Positions 23,078 through 33,008 of a stretch of 64,000 nucleotides of DNA are shown here, piece after piece. The translations under genes were made by a program, and so were the position numbers. The notes beneath the pieces were generated by a model. It was given only the letters and a program-made list of their open reading frames with translations. It did not search any database and was not told the origin of the DNA. The stretch comes from Clitopilus passeckerianus (taxonomy: Eukaryota; Basidiomycota; Agaricomycetes; Agaricales; Entolomataceae), in assembly GCA_944990035.1 (NCBI GenBank), contig CALYLX010000159.1, positions 1,178,001-1,242,000 on the forward strand, read 5' to 3'. The stretch's first letter is position 1; each line of letters begins with the position of its first letter.

Positions 23078-23602
23078 CTAGAAGAGAGCTAAGCAGTCAT
23101 CTTTTAGCATAGAGTGTACACTCACATTGTTAGGCCTGCATAGAGTCCTGCAGAAACAACCTGCCCGAATAACAAAGAATTTCAGCCATAAGACCCTGAA
23201 TACGCCACACCAAACTTGAGGAAATTTCCAGAATGCGTGACCACAATTTTCGGGCCCTTTCAGTCCAGGTTCACAAACACACATTTTGTTGTGGTGGCAG
23301 CTGCATGTTGTATTGAATTTGAGGGCTACATGGACATACTACTCCTATGGGCGATAGAGGACCTGTCGGATCCAGTATTTGCTGTTTTTAGGAATGTGAG
23401 GAAAATATGATCCTAAGACGCGTGTAGATGAGGGGTAAGAGTAAGAATGAAGCCTACGTCGAGAGTATGTGGTGAAGGTTGTGACGATGCAGAGTGAAAT
23501 GCGAGCGGCAACATGACGCGTCGAGCTGCGAACCAAACATGTACAAAATTTGGGCTCAAATTGGAAGGACCCTTTATGTCAACTGTCCTTTATTATAATA
23601 GA

Positions 23603-23905
23603 TAAGCCTCTGTGCCTCGCCCTGGCGCCTGCACCAGCTGAGAACAACGTTCAAAGCCTTTCAATCGGCGTTAGGGGTTATTGTACGCCGTCAAGGTCAA
23701 GAATGACGTGCAACAGGTACTTTGCTACCTATCCAGGTGGGTGGTCAGGGGTTCCTACAAAGGGGAAGATCACGAAAACCACAACATTCAAGGCATTACA
23801 AAATGCTAAGATTTAACAAAGAATATCCAAACATAGGGAATAAAGAACGGAGTATATCACACAGAGACCTTAAACGCCAAGCGCGATGTGCACCGTGGAC
23901 AGTAA
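23603..23905. other. Spacer between Helitron end and P450 pseudogene
   Basis: About 300 bp. The sequence begins with the presumed host flank of the Helitron 5' end (A before TC on the minus strand). No gene is recognised. Confidence 0.4.
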
Positions 23906-25147
23906 CTAAGCAGAAACCTGGTCCGCCTCCAACGCCCAAGACTGAACTAATGTTTCAGCCTGAGCAAATCGGGGTTTAATCACGCGGGGGAAATCCTTGG
24001 GGCGACCGAAAAAGATTCTCAGCCTATTAGCAACAGATATGCAGGAAGGAGACTTACCAGAGGAAGGCCAGATCGTATTCTTGATCAGGTTGAATCACAT
24101 TTCCATCAGCATCGGTGGCCTTTGAAAGGTCGAACGTCAGGAGGACAGATGCAATTGTTATCTTCAGTATTGAGTGGGCGATATGCTGTCCGGGACAATT
24201 CCTGAATCGTTCGTATTAACTTTGTGGATCTCCATGAAAGCTGCCATATGGTACTTACCGCCTACCAAATCCAAACGCTATGCTTGAAGGATTCCTCACT
24301 GATTCATCGATGATGCCATCCTGTAGGAATCGTTCAGGCTTGAAGGCAGTTGGATCAGGATAGTCTTGAGGATCATTAAACATTGCCCTGGGTAGGTTGA
24401 GTAACCGCTAGCATTTTGCATCGCGAGCCCGTACCACTGATTTGCTATGACCAGTGAATCTTTTGGGATGAGATATCCCTCATAAACATTGTCTGCAATC
24501 ACCATGTGGGGAATACCTAGAATGGTTCTTGAGCATCTCCATAGAGAACGGAGAAAGGCAAATCACCAATGGGCGTAACAGGTCGCCAGCTAAAGCAGAT
24601 TAAGAATTGCATCTGAAGCTCTGAATGTGTTTAAACTCACCCGAGTACTTCTAGGATAACGGCAGTAAGATAGGGCAATGACGCGATATCCTCATGGGTT
24701 GGCAGTCTGCCTTGTAAAGCTGAGTCTAACTCCTGCTGCAATTTCTGTTGCACGTCCGGATAGGATACCATGGCCAAGAAGAATGTGCCCAGTGCGGAGG
24801 AGGTTGTATCAGCAGCAGCTAGAGGACGATTCAGACACCAAGATATGTGGGCAGTTTTTGTGGAATTTACCTGCGTAGATCTGGCACGCAGAGTACTTCA
24901 ACATTGTAACTTCGTCTAACAAACTGTTTGTGCAGTGCAGGCACTGAAGGCACTCAGAAAAAAACGAGGGGGATGAATTCTTCGTCTCCTGAATCGGTGG
25001 TTAGTATTAATTTGAGATCACATTGGCTAAAATTACGAGATTCCGCTTCGAGTTGTCAAAAAGTAAATCTCGGACACGAGTTGAGAAGTTGTCCAATTCC
25101 GCCGCGTACTTGTGGAATGATACGCCAGGGAACCATGTTGGCAGATA
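23906..25147 (-). pseudogene. 5'-truncated cytochrome P450
   Basis: The C-terminal half of a P450 closely related to the intact gene at 26632-28787. Homologous exons are 25147-25037, 24988-24871, 24818-24641, 24589-24567, 24516-24435, 24387-24259, 24201-24058 and 24023-23906, with conserved intron positions. Present are the I-helix (AAADTTSSALG), 'WRPVTPIG', the PERF-type motif (FKPERF) and the heme loop (AFGFGRR|NCPGQ). Missing are the membrane anchor and the first ~200 residues. In the ExxR motif the codon split by the intron reads GG+C, so EVLR has become EVLG, losing an invariant arginine. A DNA transposon starts exactly at the broken 5' edge. Not expected to make an enzyme. Confidence 0.88.
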
Positions 25148-26289
25148 CGGTTGTCTCTGTCATAATGCATACTTCTCGGTGGACCTCGCCAGGTATGCAT
25201 TATCACAGAGTATGCTTTGTCGCAGAGGACCCTTAACCTCGGGAGTCCGGTCCGAGGGTATACTACCCATTAAATAACAGGATGGCGATTATATCTAAAA
25301 TACGATAAGAAATAGATCTAAACTATTGCTTCGTGAAGTAGTCTGTGATATAAGAAGGTTCTAAAGACCTGGAATGCTCCAGGTTTAACTGACGACGAAA
25401 GCTGGCCAGCATCATCTCAAGCTGCCGTGCATTGGGATCAGTAACATCAACGACGTATTGCTGAATTAGCAACGACGCTGCGAAGGCATCCTTCCGGGTT
25501 GGCTTGGGATCAACAATCTCAACCTCACCCTCAACATCATCCCCTCTGTTGATCTCGATCATCTCTGCAGCGTCTCGCCTCTTATTAACCGCATCTGCAA
25601 TCTCCTCAAGCAGCTTTGGCTCGTTGATGTTCCTCTCACCCTCTCCCACGCCATCTTCAAGCAATGGGTTCAGCAAGCCTTCAATGCTCAGCCAATTATT
25701 CTTTGAAAGAACACCCTTCTCCTCAAGCTCCTGGAGGGCCGCATCAAGTTCCGTTGCCTTCTTCGTCGAGCCACTTCTCTTCTTCCTCGGAGATCTCCTC
25801 CTTCTCTCGAAGGCCTGCGAGAATCCCTTCCCTCTTATCCTTGATTTGCTCCTTGAGCTGAGCAAGTCCCTTCTTCAATATTTCAATAGGTTTCTGCGGC
25901 ATTGACGTGTCAGAGAGTGGTTTAAAGAAAGGTTTGGTTTATTTCAAATCTATTCTCTGTCCATTGGCTGGAGGCTTTCATATGAAGCGAATAAATTAGG
26001 AAATATACAGCTTGAATATTTGTTTTTGCCATGATCTGAACGAATACATATCCTAGTTTGACTGCGATATACCGATATGGGCTGGTTGTAGTCGGTTCCG
26101 GATAAATTTATAACATTTGGGTCAACAAATTGGCAAATTATGCGTTTCACATCGCCAAAAAATGTATGCATTATTAGGTATGGGAGAGATATGCATAATT
26201 CCCCGCCTACCGAGTTGGTGGACCCAGAAAAGTATGCATCATTACAGAGTATGCATTAGTACGGATATGCATTAGGACAGAGGCAACTG
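25148..26289 (-). mobile_element. pogo/Tigger-like DNA transposon remnant with TIRs and TA duplication
   Basis: 1142 bp bounded by inverted repeats. The left end reads CGGTTGTCTCTGTCATAATG and the right end, on the opposite strand, CAGTTGCCTCTGTCCTAATG; both are flanked by TA (25146-25147 and 26290-26291). Repeated TAATGCATA-type motifs occur inside both ends. The interior keeps only the tail of a Tigger/pogo-type transposase, so the element is non-autonomous. Confidence 0.8.
25323..25905 (-). pseudogene. Transposase C-terminal fragment (Tigger/pogo type)
   Basis: The minus strand encodes a charged coiled-coil-like segment (EQIKDKREGILAGLREKEEI) that shifts frame near 25770 into 'ELDAALQELEEKGVLSKNNW' and ends '...RQLNLEHSRSLEPSYITDYF' at 25323. 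The final 'ITDYF' resembles the 'TDFF' end of Tigger-like transposases. No DDE catalytic core or DNA-binding domain remains. Assignment rests on this tail plus the TA-flanked inverted repeats. Confidence 0.6.
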
Positions 26290-26291
26290 TA

Positions 26292-26631
26292 GCTACATTT
26301 TCTCGGGAAAACTGAAGAAAAGGGTCGCCCCTGCCACAGTGTTTATTTCCCGAGACAGAACCAAACAGACTCACCCAACAGGGAAAAAACGTGGCAGGCT
26401 TTCTGCTCAATCCCTTACTATTTATTTCCTCACGATTCTCGGGCCAACCCGAAAGATAGGTACATTCATCTCACCTAAGATTAATTCCCATGTGTGTATC
26501 TACACGAGGAGGGTAATGGGGCATATCAAGTCATAACGAGACCATGAATCACATGATGTCTATCCACAACCGCCACTGGCACTTTCACTTCGACGTTTTC
26601 GGCTGCCAGTGAGGCTAATCTTGAATGCTCC
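26292..26631. other. Spacer between transposon and intact P450
   Basis: 340 bp lying upstream of the truncated P450 in its own orientation. I looked here for the missing 5' exons of that P450 and did not find them; the sequence next to the TA has no similarity to the expected exon. Confidence 0.4.
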
Positions 26632-28787
26632 CTACCTATCCTGATCTTCAAGCAGTGTCCAGGATCGAACCCTTGCTTCCGCTTGCGGAGACCTTGGCTT
26701 GATCACACAAGCAAACTCCTTCGGGTGGCTGGATATTGGAAAACGTTATTGACTGAATTTGAAATTACAGACAGGAATGCCATACCTCAGGAAAGTTTCA
26801 TCATATTCTTGGGTAGGTTCAATCACTTGGCCATTATTGTCGCTGGCCTTCAGTAGGTTGAATGTGAAGAGTACGGACGCTGCCGTCATTTTCAGAATAG
26901 ACTGGGCAATGGCATTCCCCGCACATATTCTGCACCCAAGGTATCAGCAAGCCGTCCTGTAACGACGAGAAAGCATGTTCACCTCCTCCCAAAGCCAAAT
27001 GCTATGTCAGCAGGATCGGCCACGGCTGAGTCAATCTCCCGATCTTTTAGGAATCGCTCTGGCTTAAAAGTGAAAGGATCTGGGTAAAATTCCGGATCGT
27101 GAAGCATTGCCCTGCGTACACATAATCGGTTCGAGGACAAACTGAACCAGCAATCAACGTACCACTGATTCGCTACTACGATAGAATCTTTTGGAATGAA
27201 GTACCCATCGTAAACATCATCTGCAATAAGCCGATGGGGTACACCTGCCCTTTTAATCAGCAAACCGTATTGTTACTGAGATCTGTTGAAGCTGAATGCA
27301 CCTATCGGCGTCACAGGGTTCCATCTGGAATCCGGTATGAGCTATTGGCGAGTTCCATAGTTAGAAAGCCTACCGGAGAACCTCCATAACCACCGCATTG
27401 AGGTAAGGTAGGGATTCTATGTCGTCATGGCCGGGAAGCCTGTCGGGTAAGGCAGAATCAAGCTCTTCCTGAAGGCGTTTTTGAACGTTAGGATAGCACA
27501 CCATGGCAAGGAAGAGGCTGGCGATGGCAGAAGCCGTGGTGTCCGAGCCGGCTGAATTCGAGACTCTATCATGAGGCAGGCTTCTCAGGATGGGCTAGTA
27601 CCCACCTGCATATATCTGTCCAGCGGTATATTTAAGAGCAGTTATCTCGTCCTCCGATCCCTCGTGGTCCATATCCCGCAAGCATTGTGATACAAAGGAT
27701 GGCTGGTTGTTCTTGCTTTCCTATGCCGTAATATCAGTCAAACGAGGAAAGGAGACGGAAAGGAATCAGCTTACTGCATTTTTTATCGAGCTGTCAAACA
27801 GGCTATCTCGAAGGAGTACATTAAGGCGTCCCATCTGTTCGGCCTCCTTGAGAAATCCTGCACCAGGGAACCATATCGGGAGATATTTCAGAACAGGGAT
27901 GATATCAACCAAGTAGGTTCCAGCAAGAATTACAGTTGAGAGGGCCTCTGCGGCGGACTCAACCATTTGCAGATTAGGATCGTTCTCAGGTTGAGTATCG
28001 AGCCCATAAGCCATGGCAATGGATATAGAACCGACGAGGCTGAAGACGGGGGATATTCGTTAGCTTCAAGGTCAAATCACTACGTTTGGAAGGCTGGCCT
28101 ACCGTCGTATATGTTGACGAAATCCGTTGGGTTTATCCAGGAGTTGACCCATGAACCTGCGAATGTAAAAGATCTCTCGCGATCTATGGAGGCTCGTATC
28201 GCCAGAATTGAGGTGTTTTGTAAACAAACGCCGACAAGCCCTCCAGAAGTCTCCATAAGCCGAGAATACAAAATACATCTTCAAATGACATCTATAGTTA
28301 ATAGGTACGTGAGGAAATGGTGTGGACACGCAAATGGAGCAACTCACAGTTCATGCAGCATCACGGACTCAGGTCTGACGGGAGGATAGTGACAATATTG
28401 CTCAAAGCAGGACTGGTGCAAGACACTTACCGGCTTGAGTAAATCGCAGACTTCCTGTCAAGTAGATCGCGTGCTACTTGATAAGAGTTTATGATAACAA
28501 CTGAGGTTCCCAATGCACTGAGGTGGATGATGTCGGAATCTAGTCACGGTTTCCCGTTAGCTACGTGAGGCGACAAGGGTTCAATTTAGCCTACTATACT
28601 GTTTTCCAAGCTTTGAAAATCTCTTATAGTCCATCCCAGGAGGCATGTTCAGCAAATTGCCCAGCAATGGAAGCTTTGGTGGACCCGGAGGATACTTCTT
28701 AGGTTGGTTTCTCCATAATGATAGAACGATTGAAGCGAGCAGAGCGACTGCTACAGAAGTAACCGTTATGGCCCATGTCTGCTCCAT
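26632..28787 (-). CDS. Cytochrome P450 monooxygenase, 12 exons
   Basis: Exons 28787-28595, 28539-28431, 28374-28348, 28291-28103, 28039-27775, 27720-27606, 27551-27374, 27324-27302, 27244-27163, 27111-26983, 26929-26786 and 26728-26632 splice in frame to 452 residues. The eleven introns are 49-63 nt. It has an N-terminal membrane anchor (AITVTSVAVALLASIVLSLW), proline hinge (YPPGPPKLPLLGN), I-helix AGSDTT, ExxR (VVMEVLR), PERF (FKPERF) and heme-binding loop FGFGRRICAGNA. Family role: heme-thiolate oxidase in the ER membrane, paired with P450 reductase; the substrate cannot be told from sequence. It is somewhat short for the family (about 500). An aldo/keto reductase lies upstream on the same strand. 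Confidence 0.93.
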
Positions 28788-29772
28788 AGCCTGAGTTAGG
28801 AGCCCTGGGGTTGTCACACGACAGTTAGCTAGTTTCCTTGGGTTATGTAGAGTTCCGCGGTGTCAATTAAACTCGATCGGACGCTTAGAGTAATGGCATG
28901 CTATGGACTCCTGTGGTGGCGAAGTACACAAGCACCCACTCCCGTAAAAGGAAGCGTGAACGTCCGGAATATCACGCATGTGACGTCTGTGCGCGTGGAG
29001 GTCGACGTCAACTGGGAGCATGGGTTTGGGACAATAACATCCCACAGAACTAAGAACCGCCTCTTCTCCATCGATCAGCCATCGAAGAGCTTGTTGTCTG
29101 GCATGGGATCCGATATGGAGGGAGGGATCTACCAAGGCGTACAAGCGCAGTCCCATGTACGTTAGTCGTCTTGTCGGTTGTTTCGTCATTTCGCTGCCCG
29201 CAATATCCGTGGCCGCGTGCGGAAAGGAACGTCGTGACGTCAACAAACAAGTTACTGGAAGGACCAGTCCTTGATAGTCCAAGGGTGCACAAGGAATGGG
29301 GAAGAGCCAATTGAAATGATCAAGTTGCACATCCATGTAGTCTGCCTAAAGTTGAGATCCGTTCCTCCTATGACCAAGGCCGAGCCCATTTGATGCTCAA
29401 GCGCTCAAGGTGGACGCTTGATTCCCTCCATCATGTTCGACAGTAACACCACCTGGTTGTTGATCAAAAACGGTTAAGGCTGTGAGAGTGGGTCATCGTG
29501 AGAGTCCGACCAGTGGTGTGAGCGTTGCTGCCAACACTCGTAATGACGCAAGCTTGCCGCTGGAATCGTTTTGCAAGTTCCTTTGAGCCAAACAGGTTGA
29601 CGCCCAAGTTCCTGATGTCAGCAACTGATCGTGACTCTTCCGTGCGGCCCGTAGTGATCTGAGCCACCAAATTCTGATGTGAATTCCATTGGCAAGCGCG
29701 TAAACTTTTACATTTTATATATACTTCGTGACATTACATATATAACCCTGCACATTCTGATCTACCGATAGT
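28788..29772. other. Intergenic region with no recognised gene
   Basis: About 1 kb between the P450 start and the 3' end of the aldo/keto reductase. Open frames exist on both strands (for example 29336-28863 minus) but show no domain or motif I know and overlap each other. It should hold the P450 promoter. Confidence 0.4.
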
Positions 29773-30955
29773 TTACTCGCAGTCAGGGAAGCCGAGGGAT
29801 CCGAAGCCAGTCCAGTTGGGGTGGCAAGCACGGAAGTGAGCAGTCTTATCGATCTCGTGAAGCTCAGCAATCTCAGCATCGGTAAGATTGATTATGTTGT
29901 CGAAGTTGCCTACGGGACCAATAGATCAGTACAGATCAAAGTCAAAGAAAATGAAAAAACGCACTCTCAATGCGAGAGTTGGTGACAGATTTAGTGAGGA
30001 CATTGACACCCTCGCGGTTAGCCTGCAGGGAGATCAAGACGTGTGCGGGTTGGACGCTGTGCTTGGCGGCAATCTTCTTGACGACGTCGTTCTCAAGAAG
30101 AGGAGAGTTGTCGGATCCCAGAGGAGAGTATGCCGTGACGGCAATACCTTTCTCCCTGCAGAACTTGACGAGCTCTTCCTGGGGACAGGAACTGTACAAT
30201 CAGATACATTCTTATCAGTGGCGTTTTACACAATCGGGAACAAGGAAAACGTACGGATGAAGCTCGATCTGGTTGACGGCGGGAATAATTTCGGAGTTCT
30301 CGAGCAGACGGGTGAGGAATTTGATGGAGAAGTTGGAGACACCTTGGATTCAGAGCGGAAATATTTAGCCAAGGAGAATGTCAATGTATCGAACCGAACT
30401 TACCGATGGCCTTGAGCTTGTTAGGGTGGGCCTTGTAGAGCTTCTCCATTGACTTCCAGGCATCGAGCCAGTCAAGCTCAGGGCGGGGTCCTTTGGATCC
30501 AGCAGTCATGGGTGCGGGCCAGTGCATGAGCCCTATCAAACGCATTAGAGAAGATACAAATACAATCGAGCTTGATAACGTACAGAGGTCGAGATAGTCG
30601 GTGCCGAGCTTCTGGAGGGAGCTCTCGAGAGCCTTCTCCGCGACCTCATGGTCGGGATTGTCGAGCTTGGTGGTGAGGAAGAACTGGTCACGGGCGACGC
30701 CAGAGTTCTTGATACCAAGGCCAACCTCAGCCTCGTTACCATATGCAGCAGCAGTGTCAATGTGCTTGTAGCCGTGCTTCAAAGCGTACTCGACGGCGTG
30801 CTCGACGGCTCCTGGGGCAGATTTCCAGGTACCTACAAGAGAAAAAAATAGTCAATCCCCGGACCTTTAATGATTGAGCAGTAAAATTCCGTACCGAGAC
30901 CGACGGTGGGCATCTCAGCGCCGGTGTTGAGTTTAACGGTCTTGCTAGCGGGCAT
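29773..30955 (-). CDS. Aldo/keto reductase
   Basis: Six exons (30955-30895, 30832-30584, 30532-30404, 30342-30255, 30191-29965, 29909-29773) give 296 residues. The start [20 protein letters not shown] is typical of the family. The catalytic tetrad is visible: Asp and Tyr in [11 protein letters not shown], Lys in LTTKLDN, His in LMHWP. Also present are GVSNFS, '[10 protein letters not shown]', 'AYSPLG' and the cofactor-binding end of the barrel ([23 protein letters not shown]). Family role: NADPH-dependent reduction of carbonyl groups on small sugars, aldehydes or secondary metabolites in the cytosol. Its same-strand neighbour is a P450, but co-regulation is not shown by the sequence. Confidence 0.93.
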
Positions 30956-33008
30956 TTTGGATGATAGAAAGTAGTGGGGGGAAGTAGGGGGCAATCGGAT
31001 CGGTCCCCCAGTTTTATACTGTGGGCCCAATTCTATGTGGTCATCTGTGAGGATCGATAAGATTTTTTGAGTATATGTTTTCCCGGAGGAGTTTTCTCTC
31101 CTAAATTACTGAAAATGTATAATCAATGCTGAAAGGCGGGGAAATGTCGGGCCTGTACAATAGATGCAGACGGCCCGACTCCCGCCCAACCCGGTAATCA
31201 CCGAGTTGTTTCGATTTGACTTGTCATTCGTTTGTTTGGCCTTTTTCCTCACCACAGCAGACTCAAAGCCGTGAGGTTCGCTACGCACAGAAACCTTCAT
31301 GGGTATTCTTATTCGCGAACGGGCTAAGGTCTGAGTATTCCCATCCCCCTTGATCGCTCCTAGACGGTGCTGGCAGTAACCTGCACAAGCGACGTACCAG
31401 AAATTCACCCCCTTTATGCATTTGTCTCAAGATTCTGACCTTCGGGGTTGGGGGAGGACCGTATATTGTTGGGCTTTGAAAGTCGTCGTGGGGATCGGGC
31501 GGTTTTCTCTTCCCTTGAAAGGTGCTCTCTCAAGGCTCTATCGACATGGACGTGTGCTTGCACACCCGGAACACCGTTTCTAACGTGTCGGCACGTTATA
31601 CGAAACAGTTCTGGAAATGTGGCTGAGCGCTACATACAGTAGTCTCGGTTACAGGACCTTGGATGCGACGGCCATGCCAGGATGCCTTCGGGTCATGACC
31701 CTGACCATTCACCAGCAAGTATGCCGATACTGCTGCTCATGATCAGTTCGGCTGTCACACAGCTGCTGCTTCCACCGGGACTCGCGCATCCCAACGTGCA
31801 TCTTACGTGGCCTGCCCTCTGCCTGGCACCACCGCACCTGCTTCCAGCGGCTCCGCCGCACGCGCTCACATGCATGCATCATACCCATCCGATCATGTCC
31901 TCCATTCAATGCCCCCATGTACGAGGAGCTGAGAGCACCAGTTAAGAGAGGGGTTCACTACCCTTCAGTTCACTTCGCGGCTCGCATCTTCGGATGACGA
32001 AACTCGATTCAGACTACTCTTTGCCTGCTGTGGCACCAATTTTTTGCTTTTGCTCACTTGTTTGAGCATTTTTTTCCTATCCTCTTATACATGGTGCGTC
32101 AATCATCTCAATTCGGTACTAAGTACCCTCCTGTTGTCTGTAGAACTGCAATGCAAGCTATAAAGAAATACTCAACATTTTTTTGAATATTGAAGGTGGA
32201 ATCCGGCTCCCTCAGCAGTTTCTGCCTTGTTTCCCATCACCATTTCCTTAGCGGTTGTGCGTGTCTGGCCATGTCCCTGATGCCCTATCGGTGCGAATGC
32301 GTACTTGTACGCCAGTAGATCTCTCGGCCGGCGTAGAACGACGGTCGTAATTCATCCTGCTGTCAAGTCCTCGGCTGTGGATTGGCACCCTAGGTTCCCG
32401 CCCGGTGTGTACACTGTGTGAAACCTAGACCCTGTCCATGGTCAGAGACATCGCATACGAGGGGCATTGATGACCATCATATGAATAGCAGGACGGAACT
32501 GGCTGTCGAGACATCCGACCGTTGAGCAATCACATCATTCAGGCCCGAGCTAATTATTTTTGTGCCCGGCGTCAGCCTCAAAGGTGGCCAACGTTTCAAC
32601 GTTTTTACCCATGGGCTCGACCAAAGTCATCTACTCATCTTCAAGGCATCTTGCCAGCTCAATGTTCTATCGGTGTAACTGTGTCTCGAGGGAGTGGATC
32701 CCTCTTCATGGCAGAATGGTCACATACGAAGGGCGCCTCTTTTTTTGAATCAACTGATACCCACCGTAGCACTGGTTATTTACATTGTGATATCCGTAGT
32801 GCCCGCTCATTGGTATTCTTCTGGTTCTCGAAATGTGTTGCGAATGTCAGATGAGATCACCAATCAAATGTGTAAATCATGGATGTTGGATGGCGAGAAG
32901 ACTTCTTCGACCAGTTGATGCTTACCACGGTGTCCCGTTCTTATGCCCGTCTACAACCTTCCGCCGATCCCAGAGGCTGGCCCATCCTTTCCTTAAGTTT
33001 TCGTACCC
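30956..33008. other. Gene-poor interval
   Basis: About 2 kb between two divergent genes. I found no open frame with recognisable domains or consistent splice sites, no RNA gene and no transposon ends. Short C/P/H-rich frames around 31682-31945 look like composition artefacts. The part before 33009 should contain the promoter of the HeLo/MLKL-like gene. Confidence 0.4.

Larger units (their letters stand above)
10845..23602 (-). mobile_element. Helitron (rolling-circle transposon), degenerate, carrying a nested gypsy element
   Basis: Oriented on the minus strand. The 5' end is placed at 23602, where the minus strand reads TCTATTATAATAAAGG after an A, the usual A|TC junction. The 3' end is placed at 10845, where the minus strand reads a GC-rich hairpin (CCCGTGC, GCA, GCACGGG; 10872-10856), then TAACGG and CTAGT, matching the CTRRT rule with the hairpin 11 nt from the end. 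Inside are a Rep/helicase reading frame (about 23.08-18.83 and 13.27-12.55 kb) and a spliced OB-fold-like gene. Without the inserted gypsy element E1 (13280-18823) and its duplicated 5 bp, it is about 7.2 kb. One reservation: the base after CTAGT is G rather than the expected T. Confidence 0.85.

Noticed and set aside
26292..26631. Missing 5' exons of the truncated P450 beyond the pogo-like element
   Set aside because: Compared with the intact paralogue exon by exon; no similarity was found on either strand.
28863..29336. 157-codon minus-strand frame between the P450 and the aldo/keto reductase
   Set aside because: No domain, no splice support, and equally long frames overlap it on the other strand.
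31682..31945. Leucine/proline-rich plus-strand frame resembling a secreted peptide
   Set aside because: Composition-driven, with equally long frames on the opposite strand and no promoter or splice context.
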